Assembly (NCBI GenBank): GCA_949316235.1
Contig: OX438758.1
Span: 12,867,731-12,931,730, forward strand
From: Oegoconia quadripuncta
Lineage: Eukaryota; Arthropoda; Insecta; Lepidoptera; Autostichidae
Reading direction: 5' to 3'
DNA: 64,000 nt
The number at the start of each line of letters is the position of its first letter. The stretch's first letter is position 1. A program made the position numbers and the translations under genes. The notes beneath the pieces were generated by a model. The model saw only the letters and a list, made by a program, of their open reading frames with translations. It was not told the origin of the DNA and did not search any database. Shown piece after piece: positions 22,682 through 34,090 of this stretch.

Positions 22682-22753
22682 AAATATTTGGGTACACTTA
22701 CATCATCTAGTCCCAAACTAAGCAAAGCTTGTACTATATGGATACTAGATAAC
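22682..22753 (-). mobile_element. SINE-B tail fragment, type-2 body
   Basis: CATCTAGTCCCAAACTAAGC, then AAAGCTTGTACTATATGGAT, matches the 3' body of 62603-62847 read from the same strand. Confidence 0.75.
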
Positions 22754-23284
22754 TTTAAAATTCCCTTAACCATAATTCCAAGGGATATAATCACTACGTT
22801 TAGAGAATATAATTTTTAATAAATAAATAAATGATATAATGTTAAAATTAAGAAATTCGGGCGACTTGCTATCGAATCCGTCCCCCTACAAAACATTGCC
22901 ATTTTTCACACAGAAAATTAATTGGAAAACATAATTGAAATGGCAATTCGCTTCGCAAAATTTCCCATCGACATTCTATCGCCGGGTCTATGTTATACAT
23001 TATCGATTTGCCCAAACTTCGCGGGGCCATTCCGTACATAACCTCAAATAATTGCGCGGGAACACAATACATCGTAACGGTAACAAAATTACGTTTGCTC
23101 GGAATTTAATATTTTATGGAGAGTAATTTGTTGCTTGTTTGTAGGCGCGCCGGTTGTTGGAATTAATTTTCAATTTCAATTACTTAAGTTAACTTTCATA
23201 TAGATACCTAGTATCGGCACACAAAGCTTTAAATTTATGACTTATGTACATAGGTGCTAATAGGCACAGAGTATATACAAGTCG
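22754..23284. other. Unassigned DNA
   Basis: No supported feature. 22860-23100 is GC-richer than its flanks and not visibly repeated, so it may be single-copy. Confidence 0.4.
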
Positions 23285-23412
23285 TCATCATTAACCACGC
23301 ATGTCGTCAACTACTTAACAAAGGCCTCCTCCATATATTTCCAGAGGTCGGTTGGAAACGGCCTGCATCCAGGTACTTCCCGTGACTTACTCCACTCTGG
23401 AACTTACGTGCC
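23285..23412 (-). pseudogene. RTE-like pol C-terminal fragment, decayed
   Basis: The minus strand holds the GG-TGCAGGCCGTTTCCAACC block, whose forward equivalents encode the RWMQAAQDR-type tail of RTE polyproteins, near an AAGGCCT/TTGTTAAG segment. The frame is broken. Confidence 0.45.
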
Positions 23413-23590
23413 CCAACAGCCATCAAGCACTAAGTACAATGGTACTTAGTTATACACTGTTAGTATGAATTTAATAACCAATGTCGTTTAGTTAACTTCA
23501 TTCTTCACGTTCACATACATTTGATCATCGTGAATACATTAATACTGTAACTACCTACCTGTATACATTGTGAATTTTAATTAGTTCATT

Positions 23591-23628
23591 TAGCACTTGA
23601 CTTTAATCACACCTGATGTTACGTGAAC
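23591..23628 (-). mobile_element. SINE-A 3' tail fragment
   Basis: GCACTTGACTTTAATCACAC, then CTGATGTTACGTGAA, is the terminal body of SINE-A, severely 5'-truncated. Confidence 0.6.
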
Positions 23629-24139
23629 ATAAAAAAATAATTTAAACTTTTTTAAATTTGTATTATGAGCATATTTACAGGAAATATAAAATTAAAAAAA
23701 AAAATTTGGAAAAGTTGTTTATAGTGATGAGATGCATATCTTTTAGTAACAAGAATTGATTAAAAGTCACCCTATAAACAAAGAAATCAAATAAAGAAAG
23801 CATTGTATAATTTTAGCCTAGGTAAGTATGAACTACATCAGGTTTTTCAGGCACGCACGCCACAGTGAGCTCCAGAGGCGCTCGTCGGTACGGGGCGGCG
23901 ACATTCGCGACCTTGCGCCGCCAATCGATACTGCGACACTACTCTACTGGGATAAGTACGGTGTTGTTATTAGACCTAAATGGAGCTCCCTCAGTTGTCC
24001 ATAGTCTTAGACTTCCTAATGTCCTAACCTTAGCGTGTAAATACGCCAAAATAAAATATCGACACAGAGTGTCGGCCTGGTTGTAACTCGAGATTCGGAA
24101 GATATATTTCTACATATCCGCAAAGAAAGAGTTAGGCTA
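23629..24139. other. Unassigned DNA
   Basis: No repeat recognised. 23855-23960 is CpG-rich with CGGGGCGGCGACATTCGCGA and no gene model. Confidence 0.4.
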
Positions 24140-24204
24140 AATATTTTGCTGAACCGATTTTGATGAATTATTCCACGCGAACGAAGTCGCAGGCAACTGC
24201 TAGT
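24140..24204 (-). repeat. E-family fragment
   Basis: TGAACCGATTTTGATGAAT beside a fragment of the repeat's start (minus strand ACTAGCAGTTGCCTGCGAC, then TTCGTTCGCGTGG). The interior is deleted. Confidence 0.6.
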
Positions 24205-24721
24205 GATGAATAAATTGCAGTTAATTTTCAATTTTTATGACAAGGGCTTGTAAAAAACTATACAAAAACTAACATTATTTCTGTTAGATGCCAAAATATA
24301 ATACCTGCAACGACGACCTACCTAATATACGAGTACAACTTATAACAAAATTGAATAATAATTTATGTCAGTAATGTCCATTATTATTTAGAAGAACAAA
24401 TACTGAGAACAAATAAACCATAACTTTGTTACCTATACGGCTTCATCAAAATTAATAACACTACCAATTACCATTGCCCTTTCATAAACAATTTGCCGAA
24501 CATTTTTCCTCCAAAAATTGTTTTCCGAGAAAGGAGGTGATACGTTTTTAATTTTCATCGCGACCGTGAGACAGGGTGTTGCCATAGTGACTAATATTTG
24601 TATCGGGTGGGTCTGCCTTTATCTTGCTTTATTGTTTATAATCAGCATACTTATTATGTGAAAGTTTCTCTGTCTGCCCGGCTTTAAGTTAATATATGTA
24701 AAAAAAATATTGCATAATTTA
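24205..24721. other. Unassigned AT-rich DNA
   Basis: No supported feature. Confidence 0.45.
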
Positions 24722-25258
24722 AGAAAAATAGTGATAAACATGATGTTATTACAAGAAATAAAGATAAACTTGCAAGTCACATAATTATGTAATAAAAATT
24801 ATTTTGACATATATTAAATTTTCAAGAATGTACTGTGAAGAGAAGGTTAGAATAATATACTGTTTAAATTTCCCTCTAATGTCGCCTCCGCGAAGTCAGT
24901 AATTCATTCAAGGGGCTATGTAGCAAGCAATAAATTCTTTGACTTGACTTGAATACGTTTTTTTTCAATAATGTTGATATACAAAATCTTCCCTTCAATA
25001 AATTTAAAGATACTATAAAACAGAAACTTATTAAGAAAACATATTATAAAATATCAGACTATTTATAGATGATATTCATACAATGCATGGCTCGTTAACA
25101 TGCCAGGCTATTTCACAATTAATAATTATTGTGCCTTTTTAAAAGCGCAACCCCTCGAGTTTTTTGCTTGTTCTCCTCAGGGGAAAATTGCCATTTGAAT
25201 AAGAAGTAGCTTAAAAAATGTAAAATCTGACTACCCTGCTGTACCTACTGCTGTATTT
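24722..25258 (+). mobile_element. L1-like LINE 3' end, split by another LINE end
   Basis: 24722-24789 encodes SDKHDVITRNKDKLASHI. 24952-25070 encodes NNVDIQNLPFNKFKDTIKQK and then a stop after KISDYL. Both match the end of the 46511-47207 protein. The 3' UTR carries AAAGCGCAACCCCTCGAG and TTGCTTGTTCTCCTC. The intervening segment (24790-24951) ends in AATAAATTCTTTGACTTGAC, the tail of a different retroelement. Confidence 0.75.
24790..24951 (+). mobile_element. Retroelement 3' end with (TTGAC)n tail, nested
   Basis: This segment interrupts the reverse-transcriptase tail above. It ends with CAATAAATTC and a short TTGACTTGACTTG tail, typical of a 5'-truncated LINE. Exact target-site duplications are not clear. 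Confidence 0.55.
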
Positions 25259-25370
25259 TTGACTGTCACTATAAGTAACTTGTGCTTATTTTCCTTTTCT
25301 TTTTACCTACTAATAGCAACCGTGAACCTATAGACATTTCTGCCATGTGACTGCAATAATATTTTCACTA

Positions 25371-25475
25371 TTTTTTTTTTTTATATGAGAGGGCGGCAAA
25401 CGAGCATGCAAACGGCAAACGGTCACCTGATGGAAAGCAATCACCGCCGCCCATGGACACCCGCAACACCAAAAG
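25371..25475 (-). mobile_element. L3-type poly-A retroelement 3' end
   Basis: The minus strand reads GTTGCGGGTGTCCATGGGCG, continues GCGGTGATTGCTTTCCATCA, and ends CTCTCATATAAAAAA. Sister copies are at 35827-36026 and 45886-46009. It behaves like a short poly-A retroelement; I cannot tell a SINE from a truncated LINE. Confidence 0.75.
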
Positions 25476-25520
25476 CAAATTTAGTTATGATTTATTGATC
25501 TTCTATAAGATAATAGATAT

Positions 25521-25600
25521 TTAGACCGTATTAATAAACCGTTCTCAAGTTTGAGATAACCTTAAGTTGACGCTTGAGAATCTGTTACATATTAATACGT
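25521..25600. mobile_element. GGCCGTATTAATAAA MITE, truncated copy
   Basis: The left half matches 55717 (CCGTATTAATAAACCG, CCTTAAGTTGACGCTTGAGA). The right end is reduced to ATTAATACGTC. Confidence 0.65.
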
Positions 25601-26464
25601 CTTGGGGCGGAGCGACTAAAACAACATTACTAACCCGAGAGAGAGCGATTCTAGAGGTCTCTACTCTTCGTTCATTTCTCTACCCCACTGATCTTCTCTA
25701 TAAATCTTGTAAAGTATTAACAATCCGACAATTATTTATAATAAACATCGCACTTTAAATAAAAAGTCTTCCATACAGCACTGAACACTGATGAGACAAT
25801 TAAAGCTGAGTCAATACGCTGTAGGTTTAACTCAATCAGTTTTGGGTAGACCTGGATCAATAGCGGCCAGATGTTTGTATCATCTCATCAGTGAATCTTG
25901 GTCAGGGTACGATGGGACTGTCATGTCTAGAAGGACTCAAGTCCCTAAATTAAATAAAGATTAAAAAAAAGCAGCATTGAAATTACTAACAAGAGACGAA
26001 ACGATATAGTTTGCCCTAACAACACAGGTACAAAACATGCATTTTTATCTAGGTTTTACGTGTTCCTGGGACCACTTTTTTATAATAGATTTAATGCGAA
26101 AACGGCCTTGTACCACCTTACCTACAGTCACAATAAGAAACTACAACAAGAATTTCTTCAAAATTTGTCCTAAGAGGATACAGAGAAGTTATTGACTGTC
26201 TTGAAGTAGTCATTAAGCATATATTTATTCTGTAAACCTACTTCATTTATAGATCTTTTGTTTGTACCTATATGATTATATTATTTTAAGTCATAGAAGC
26301 CCTAGCTTCGCCTGAAACACAGGATTTTCTTAGTTCAGGCACAGTATGTTCAGGCACTAGTGTTACAGTTGCAATTAAGTATTAGGTATTATGTAGATTT
26401 TTATATTTCAATGTACCGTAAGAATTAATAAAAATATATTTGATTTGATTATTTGATTTGAAAA
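25601..26464. other. Unassigned DNA
   Basis: No gene recognised. A TTTGATTTGATT tail near 26440 suggests the 3' end of an L1-like element, with AATAAAAATATATTTGATTT around 26425. Confidence 0.4.
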
Positions 26465-26531
26465 CAGTATCAAAAAATAGAGTTGAGACTGAGACATATT
26501 CTAAATCTCAAGATTGATTTATTAATACGGC
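26465..26531. mobile_element. GGCCGTATTAATAAA MITE, right-half fragment
   Basis: GAGTTGAGACTGAGAC followed by AAATCTCAAGATTGATTTAT and TAATACGGC matches the right half of the 55717 element. Confidence 0.65.
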
Positions 26532-27844
26532 TCTTTGGAGCCTTTACGGAAGTTTTTGACTGTCTCTCGTGGACACGAAAGCTGAGTCATGCACTGCTTA
26601 ATTTCCACCTTACTTTATTTAGAAAAACTGCATTCATGTTTAAAAAAAATGTGTAAGAACACGAATCAACAAACAGTTGAAACAAATTGTCTGTATTTGT
26701 ATGACATTAATCGATATGAAATATAATCTCTTTGATATTGTCTTAAAAATACCAGTAAATGTAATATTATCTTAAGTTCGAATTGTATGCAACAACCAAA
26801 ACAAAGTCTGGCTTTACATGATGTTTCTTGGTTAGGTAAGAGAGGTGTTTCGGTCTATGGTCGTATGAACGAACCTAATAGGATTGCGGCGGCGACCACG
26901 ATGCGGTTCGCTAATTCGTGCCATATTCTGGGAAAGCTCGTTCCATCGTAGACCTTATCTCGACATTAATCCAGATTAAGGTCAAGAGCGATCCCATTTT
27001 AACTAAAAAAAAAAAAAAATTATAACCTACGAGAAAGTTTGGTTTTTATTATATTATATTTGATGGAAGACCATGAGTCATCCTGGAACTCATTAATAAA
27101 TAGGTCATGTATGAATTTATAAAAGTTATTATGGATTTATAAAACCGCGAAAGAACTCGCGGTCCCTTCCCACAAATTGAGGCCTCGCGCGTTTTCCAAA
27201 GCTGCCCTCTGGGTGTCATAAAGAAAATTCCTCAGCTTGGCTAAGATAAATGAGATATCTCGGATAGCACCTCTTTATAAGGGACGTGAATTAATTTAGC
27301 AGCAGCGAGTTCAGAGGAGAAAAAAAGAGCTTTCCAGAACATGTGAGAATCAGTATGGTTAAAAAATAAAACGTCACGAAAGATTATGAAAAAGAGTATT
27401 AAATTATTTTTAATATAAAACTTAAAGACGTTGTTCGTACAACACTATCAACGAAAAAGGTCAATACAAAAATGCAATGCTTTTCTCTTGAAATCTCTTA
27501 CCGTCTAGTCTCACCGTTGTTCGTTTGGGGACCGATATGGAGGAGGGGGGGAAGCGTGTCAAACGAACACGATGTTCCATTTTCAATTTTGAACGATGTA
27601 GGTTTTGTTTCATGATTTATTGGGCTTTGTTTGTTACTCATTAATTAGCTCTGTTTGAATTCGATTATCGAATTCATCATCATTGCGATCCACTGCTGGA
27701 CATTTATAGGCATTCACACTTACCTACTAAGTAATAAGTATTGTAAGTAACAATCAATGTAACATTTTGTACTTAGGTAAAGTGGGAACGAAAAAGTGAG
27801 TAAGTTTGGAAGCTAAGGCATTAGGACGATCTGAAATATTACGA
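26532..27844. other. Unassigned DNA
   Basis: 1.3 kb without recognisable gene or repeat. GC-richer patches at 26870-26990 and 27140-27250 carry no gene model. Confidence 0.45.
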
Positions 27845-28158
27845 ACTATAGCTTCCGCCCGCGGCTTCGTTCGCGTAGAAATTTCTTTAACGCGGACACT
27901 TGCCCTCTTGTCTCGTGTCTTGTCTTATCATAAAGTAGCCTATGTCCATCTCCGCCTCAGGCCTTAATGCCTACCTCTGCCAAAATACAATACGATAGAT
28001 TCAGAGTTTAGTCGAAACATATCTTATCTTATTTAACGTAGTCTAATAATGTTCTTCTCCAGGTTCCAGGCTACCTTTCTGTCAAATTTCAATTCGATCG
28101 ATTCAAAGATTAGTCCTGAAGGAGTAATAAAAAACAGACAGCATTTCGCATTTATACC
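27845..28158 (+). repeat. Interspersed repeat, E family (long copy)
   Basis: Begins CTATAGCTTCCGCCCGCGGC and then TTCGTTCGCGTAGAAATTTC. It includes AAAGTAGCCTATGTCCATCT and ends CAGCATTTCGCATTTATA. It lies directly upstream of a minus-strand SINE-B. Confidence 0.7.
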
Positions 28159-28183
28159 ATTGGTGTAGACAATGTCAAAAAAA

Positions 28184-28404
28184 GATAAATAAATATTTCG
28201 GAAACTTAAATCATCTAGTCCCAAACTAAGCATAGCTCATACTATGGATACTAGATAAGGATAAACATACATAAATTTTATAAAACATGCACGACTCGGG
28301 AATAAATGTTCGTATACATCACATTTAACATTTACCTTTCGCGGAATTCGAATCCGCAACCGTTGGTTTCGCAAACAGCGTCATTACTACACCAATCGCT
28401 CGTC
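28184..28404 (-). mobile_element. SINE-B copy, type-2 body
   Basis: Minus strand: head with GATTGGTGTAGTAATGACG, a B-box-like GCGGATTCGAATTCC, and a body ending CTTAGTTTGGGACTAGATGA, then TTTCCGAAATATTTATTT. It is nearly full length. Confidence 0.8.
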
Positions 28405-28485
28405 TTCAGATGTGTTAGTATCCCGCATTTTGATTTCCAAAAGTAGTACTAAAGTAGTAGTAAAGTACTAAAAGGAACTAGCTAA

Positions 28486-28968
28486 CACTGATTTACGGGA
28501 GTGAATGCTGGGTATGGCAAAAGAAGAATGAAAGTATACAATAAATGCAGTGGAAATGAGATCATTGAGAAGTATGAATGGGGTGACTTTGAAAGATAGA
28601 ATCAGGAATAATGTAATTAGGGAGTTAAGCAATGTGAATGAAGACGTAGTGACAAAGATTGAAAAAGGTATGCTGAGATGGTTCGGACATGTGGAGAGGA
28701 TGAATGAAAGAAGACTTACGAAAGAGATATACGAAGTGAATGTGGATGGTAGTATTGGTAGAGGGAGACCATGGCGAACGTACCATGATCAAATCGGGGA
28801 CGTCTTAAAGAAAGGCCAAGTCAAGAGTACCCTAAACCGACGAGCATGTATGAACAACCTTATGAGAATGAAGGAAGCAGAAGAGCTGTGTCAGGATCGT
28901 AGCAAGTGGAAGTCTGTGGTCTTTGCCTATGGGAAACAGGCGTGACATTATGTATGTATGTAAAAGGA
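28486..28968 (+). pseudogene. RTE-like LINE pol C-terminus with 3' tail
   Basis: 28488-28535 reads [16 protein letters not shown]. The frame then shifts and continues from about 28545 to the stop at 28945. The product carries [38 protein letters not shown] and CQDRSKWKS, a C-terminal signature of RTE-type polyproteins in Lepidoptera (family knowledge). After the stop comes ATTATGTATGTATGTA, the element's tandem 3' tail. The catalytic RT region is missing, so the copy is dead. Parallel fragments are at 41978-42290 and 57535-57605. Confidence 0.85.
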
Positions 28969-29249
28969 ACTAAAGGAATTGACAAAGCAATGAAAAGCGA
29001 GAACATCGCGTACATAACCGATGTGTAACAGATTCGAAGTGCAAACGTCGTACTCGTAGCGTGCAAACAGGATCGGCGTTGCACCATAGAGAGCTATGTC
29101 CACAGACGCGGCACCGGCACGTAAATGGATCTCCGACAGGGCAAACACGTGCAGCTACCCAGGTACCCGGTTGTGTGTACTACGATGTACTTTAAACCTT
29201 ATGTCTACCTATACTCCAAGCTACCACCAAGCTATAGCAACAATAAATT

Positions 29250-29481
29250 GATTAATTGGTGGTAGAGCGATTAAATGTCCGCCTGGCTAGGTTAGCTACC
29301 ACCATTTTATCTAAATCTGCCATCAAACAGCAATGTTGTGATCCGATTGTCAGAGATAAGATAGCCAGTTCCCTAAATAAGATGGGGTTTCCAGGTCAAT
29401 ACGCTTCCACCTTCGGCTTGATCTTCACTTAACATAAGGTGTGATTGAGGTCAAGTACCAACCCGTTATGCATAAAAAAAA
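29250..29481 (+). mobile_element. SINE-A copy 5, 5'-truncated
   Basis: Body only, from ATTGGTGGTAGAGC to CCAACCCGTTATGCATAAAA. About 15 bases around the AATGTTAATAGCATT hairpin are deleted. Confidence 0.85.
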
Positions 29482-29998
29482 TCTACTTGTACACATTATT
29501 GTGAAGTTTGACTAGCTACAGCTAATCTGTGATAAATCTGTGTATCAATAATGAGCTAAATGTGTGTGACTGAGAAACAAGTATAGGATTTACTATCTAC
29601 TCGTACCTCTATAGTTCTCTCTGGTATAGTAGATTAAACACGAAAAGTATTTAAAGTAATAAAGAACGAATAATGGAACAAACCGGATCTTCCACTTTTT
29701 TCGTGTTGAGCAAAGTACCGCTGCCTTTTTTTTACCAATAAACCTAAAACCTCGTTTTTCGCATTTCACAGTTTCACACATAGCTTTACATGTGTGAAGC
29801 ATCACAAATTGGAATAAATCAACTTAACGCAATTGTCCCATCTTTGGTTCTTCGTATGAATTACTGTTAAAAATATCTATGTAGGTACTGTCCTGTCCAG
29901 TCTATTGAGATTATGTATTCCTGAAGTAAGGGTTCACATTTCTTAATTCATTCTGACTTCCATGTACCTACTGTCGTGATGTACAGGCCCTACACTAA
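29482..29998. other. Unassigned AT-rich DNA
   Basis: No supported feature. The 70-codon minus frame (29593-29805) is without motif. Confidence 0.45.
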
Positions 29999-30139
29999 GG
30001 CCCGAATTAACAAACCGTTTTCAAGATTGAGATGACCTTAAGTTGACGCTTGAGAATCTGTTGTATATTAAATCAATATCAAAAAAAAAATGTATTGACA
30101 CGGTGACGCAATCTCAAGATCGATTTCTTAATACGACGG
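29999..30139. mobile_element. GGCCGTATTAATAAA MITE, full copy
   Basis: Begins GGCCCGAATTAACAAACCG and ends GATCGATTTCTTAATACG. The ends are inverted repeats and the interior CCTTAAGTTGACGCTTGAGA is shared with the other copies. Confidence 0.75.
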
Positions 30140-30496
30140 TTATCATTTCTAAAGTACCAAAGAGAATCCTCCAGGTGCCACGATATACCGTGTGGGGCCA
30201 TAGCGAAAAACATCATTCAGAAGCTGATACGAACCAAACTCAATAAAAAAATTTAACCTTATTTTTTGTAAAATGACGTCCATTTTAAATTCATTATAAA
30301 CTTAAAAATTACGTAGCTCCCCAAGCTGATTGATCGTAGCGTGCGTGCGCGCTCACATAGCTAGGGTCGCCAACCGTGTGATTTAATTTACTTTCGCGGT
30401 AAATAAACTACGTCACAAATATTTTATGACAATTAAATTTTGTTAGTGCTGATATTTCTAAATTTGATAAAATGATTACTTCCTTTTTTATGGACC
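30140..30496. other. Unassigned DNA
   Basis: No supported feature. A short run of GCGTGCGTGCGCGC lies near 30340. Confidence 0.4.
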
Positions 30497-30645
30497 CTGG
30501 GATTCTATTACACAATTTCATTGTTATCGTCATCGGTTATGTTCTGTGATTGGTTGGATCATCGCTCGTTCGGCAATTTGACGGTTTCTCATTGGTCAAC
30601 GTAATCCAAACGATATCGATGAAGTTACGTAATCTCAGGCAGGGC
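30497..30645 (+). mobile_element. MITE, ATTACATAATTTCATCG family, copy 3
   Basis: Left end TTCTATTACACAATTTCAT, right end GAAGTTACGTAATCTCAGG, interior GACGGTTTCTCATTGGTCAA. The left and right 37-bp ends are inverted. Confidence 0.8.
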
Positions 30646-30979
30646 ATTAATTAACATAACATTTCTCAATAGTTATCGTACCTACCTACTTTATCAAGAT
30701 TGAGTCAGTCTGCAAAAGGCCGCTATCCAACTTTATCCTGAACTAACTTCAAAAAGACCGCGGAGGAACTCGAGGCATCGGCACCATAATATCAGACAAT
30801 GAATAGAAATGGGACGAGCCAAGTTGCAGGCTTAACGCTAAGTAGAGAGTGGAGTTCTGGCCGGGCTGTTAGATGCGGCTTGTTGTGTGGAATTCTCAAT
30901 GAAATCCTGTTTACCGAGTACTGAGTATTGAAGCCGTACGCTTCTATAAAGATCTTTGATAAAGATGGATTTTATAAAG
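30646..30979. other. Unassigned DNA
   Basis: No supported feature. Confidence 0.4.
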
Positions 30980-31220
30980 GACTAGCTTTCCACTCGTGGC
31001 TCCGCACTGCTTGGAATAACTTTGTCGCGGTTATGCTTAATTTGTTTATACCGCGGAAACTACTCACTTTAACGGGTTAATAAATATCCTATGTTTTAAT
31101 TCGAAGCATGTTCTAAATATATGCCCATCCGTTCATCAAATTTCATACAAATTCGTTCATCTGTTTCGCCGTGATTGAGTAACAAACAAACATCCAAACT
31201 TTCGCACTTATAGAGTTTAC
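30980..31220 (+). repeat. Interspersed repeat, E family
   Basis: Starts CTAGCTTTCCACTCGTGGC. It has TCATCAAATTTCATACAAAT, and ends GAGTAACAAACAAACATCCA then AACTTTCGCACTTATA. Confidence 0.75.
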
Positions 31221-31255
31221 TTATGAGACTTATTTATGTTTTTCTAGGGTGTCAT

Positions 31256-31652
31256 TAATGGACAACCAATTGGTGTAGTGGGATGTAGTTAACATACCGA
31301 ACATTCACACTAAGCTGTTCGACTCTTCATTCATAATGCGAACAGCCATGGCATGGAACTCCTTTCCAGCGTCAGTATTTCCTGAATCCTACAACCTTGG
31401 GACCTTCAAGCGCAGGGTGAATAAGCATCTACTGAGATCGCGCGCTTCATCTTCGGCCACATCGTCACTTCCCATCATGTGAGATTGTGGTCAAACGCGT
31501 ATCCAGTTAATAATAAAAAAAGGGAATTGACCCTGGCTGCAAAACCAATGGTTGCAGATTCCAATCCCGCTAAGGGTAATTGTGTGTGATGAATACCAAC
31601 ATTTATAATCGAGTCATGGATTTATCCGTTAACTAAATATTTATTATTATTA
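31256..31652 (+). mobile_element. SINE-B copy, split by an L2-family LINE
   Basis: The head (31256-31283, with TTGGTGTAGTGGGA) resumes at 31522 with TTGACCCTGGCTGC, then a mutated B-box, GATTCCAATCCC, and a type-2 body with an internal deletion. GGGA flanks both sides of the insertion (31280-31283 and 31522-31525). Confidence 0.75.
31284..31521 (+). mobile_element. L2-family LINE 3' end, nested in SINE-B
   Basis: 238 bp, 5'-truncated and ending in AATAAAAAAA. The frame 31285-31482 encodes 65 residues including FDSSFIMRTAMAWNS, FPESYNLGTFKRRV and NKHLLRSRA, the C-terminal tail of a LINE polyprotein. Compared with 47769-48040, one extra base near 31460 diverts the last codons. The GGGA target duplication marks it as a later insertion. 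Confidence 0.8.
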
Positions 31653-31679
31653 TGTATCACAAAAGCTTACATCAAACTG

Positions 31680-31790
31680 TTATTATAAATGCGAAAATTT
31701 TGTAGACGTTTGTTACTCAATCTGCTGCGGCTGAACTTGATCTTAATGAAATTTGACAAACAATATGTAGATTAAAGTAGGTACTATGTC
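31680..31790 (-). repeat. E-family fragment
   Basis: The plus strand starts TTATTATAAATGCGAAAATT, then GTTTGTTACTCAA, the terminus of the family read on the minus strand. Confidence 0.65.
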
Positions 31791-33128
31791 CTGTAATAAT
31801 ACATGGATACTTTTATTCACAATATCCGCAAGGATCGCTGCCGGCGGCCAGTAAAAATATAAAAGACAACCAAATAAAAATTAGATAAAAGTACGCTGTC
31901 AAAGGGTGTTGTAAAATATTCATAAGGAATTATGTCAAAGAAGTGTAATTTGAGGCGTTAGACAAAAATTTCTTTAAAAAAAAAATGTTATCTATATTTT
32001 TAGAACCCTAAATCAATACTTAATAAGAGAACCTCCCTTACAACGTACTAACTCTACGTACCTTGCAACCCTACTCATCAGTATGCTTGCTGATCAGTCA
32101 GATCAAAGTGACTCATAGTAATGAATGATTCAAAATAAAACTCTCAGATCCAGAATATACTATAACTTGAATTACTTACGACTTTTCGTGTAATATATAA
32201 CGTTTCAAATGCGTTCCAGACTAAATACGTCAAATTTTAATGTGGTCATAAAGAAGTCATGGGTGGAGTTTCGTTACTTTTGGTTTGAAATACCGGTAAC
32301 TTCAGAAACCAGTACAACTGAACCGGTATGATATTTAACTATTTTAAATTACATGCCCGTGTCCAAATACATTTTACAAAATTTTATACACACACAAATC
32401 TACGTATACTTGATTCGAGTGGAAACGCATTCCTAACTGAGAGCAAACACGGACTAATCCGAAACTACTTGCAACCAGATCGGCGTAATGGAGGACTACA
32501 GTCATGTCATGAATACTGAACACAGTCCGATTCCAACCCTCCGAGAGAGCACCTTTAATTGTGACTTAGCAGTTTTGGTGCGGCAAACATTAGCTGTGAT
32601 TGCAAAGTTATCGAATTTATACCTTAGTAGGTATATCTATCATCTCATTGGAATAAGGATCATTGGGATTTTGGGGGTCGATTTTTGGTTGCTGGACATT
32701 ATCTCACGGGAAATGTTTGGGGAGAACTCTGATGAATGAAAAGTAGTTTTTGGTTTTATGGATCAGTTGCAGTTGCAGCATTCTCTGTGTGCCGAAAGTA
32801 CAAAAATGATTTAGTGTCATGTGATGATGATGAATGGCCGGTAATCGTCCATCAGTCGTGAATGTCAATCTAAAGGTATTTCTCGTAGGATTAATAAATA
32901 TAATAAAATATGTATATACTATCTGTGGAGACTATTTTTGTCTATGCAATGACTATTTTGTTCTACTTTACATTATAATGTAACGACTGTCAGTTTCCCG
33001 AAAAATAAATAAATGTATTCAAGTACCAGGCGTACATAAACAAACAAGACATTAGCTATGGATATGCCGGGGATGCCAATTGGGCCGATCATCGGCTTGG
33101 TGATGTCGCTCGGCGGTTCTGTGAGTAT
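31791..33128. other. Unassigned DNA
   Basis: 1.3 kb with no gene or repeat I can support. Frames at 32328-32519 and 32488-32739 have no motif. Confidence 0.45.
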
Positions 33129-33145
33129 ATGTGTGTGTGTGTGTA
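33129..33145. repeat. (TG)n microsatellite
   Basis: Eight to nine TG units. Confidence 0.9.
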
Positions 33146-33177
33146 TGTTTATTAGGTATGTACGGTAGTATTTAAAA

Positions 33178-33372
33178 ACCAAAAACCCGACAGCATATTT
33201 TGTATTTTGCGGGCGTCATGTGGGATTCTTTATCATAAAACGTATCCTATGATACTCCAGAAATCAAGACGAATCGAATGACACCTAGCATTTCAAAATC
33301 CGTGGAGCCGTTTAGGCTACAGGAGGTAACATAGAAAGCTACACACACTCGAAAAACATTACCCGCCTTTTT
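33178..33372 (+). repeat. Dispersed repeat G, copy 1
   Basis: Shares AGACGAATCGAA, CCGTTTAGGCTACAGGAGGT and CACTCGAAAAACATTACC, in order, with the minus strand of 58510-58695. Non-coding. Confidence 0.7.
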
Positions 33373-33743
33373 GGGGTTGTCTCTGGAATAACGACATTGA
33401 CTTTGTCACACTTTCGTTGTATGCCCTTTGAGTCCGCACGGTAATCTCCGGACACATTTTAAGCAAGATTTTGCGAATAAGCCCCATGAGTTGAGCCGTC
33501 GGGATTACGCGTCACGCGCGAAAGCCGATCAATATTCATGATCCGGTGTCGTCTACGATGAATAGTCGATGAGTGTCGACGTGGCATGCCGTGTCGATAT
33601 GTCGACTCGCTTTCCAACATCACTAGTTTTTACTCGAGATGCTGACAAGATCGTAATACCTCTATTTGAATATGTATTGTGAATATCAGGGAACTCTTTG
33701 GTATATAAGTTCGGGAAGTATGAACTTTGCTCCTGTTTGCTAA
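33373..33743. other. Unassigned GC-richer DNA
   Basis: 33490-33620 has dense GTCGA/TCGAC words and no gene model. Confidence 0.4.
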
Positions 33744-33890
33744 CCTATACAGGGTGTATTGACATGAATTTGAATTCGTGTAATTCCCATTAAGTGGTGA
33801 CGCCACTTTTGATTACGAACAACATTCCCCAAGGGACCATAGTCGAATTCGATTACAAAAAATCGATTGCCCGTGACTAATCTATCTGTC
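33744..33890 (+). mobile_element. Foldback family, left-arm copy
   Basis: TACAGGGTGTATTGACATGA followed by TTTGAATTCGTGTAATTCCC, GTGACGCCACTTTTGATTAC and CCAAGGGACCATAGTCGAAT. This matches the left arm of 35445-36175. No right arm was found. Confidence 0.7.
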
Positions 33891-33983
33891 CACTTATACA
33901 CTCACCGACTTAAAATATTGCCTACGTTCCGAAATACCATACAAAAAAGATGTTTCAGAAAAGCTTGCAGAGGGTGTCATGTT

Positions 33984-34090
33984 CTTTCTCTCTTTATTGC
34001 ACAAGAAATACAAACAGTTTACAGTTAGAAAATGTGTACAAAGGTGAGCTTATCTCTAAAGAGATCTCTTCCACCCACTGGAGGTTAGAG
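33984..34090 (-). mobile_element. RTE-like LINE 3' UTR
   Basis: The minus strand reads GAAGAGATCTCTTTAGAGAT, then AAGCTCACCTTTGTACACA, and ends TGCAATAAAGAGAGAAAG. The module matches 36213 and 36900. Confidence 0.65.
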
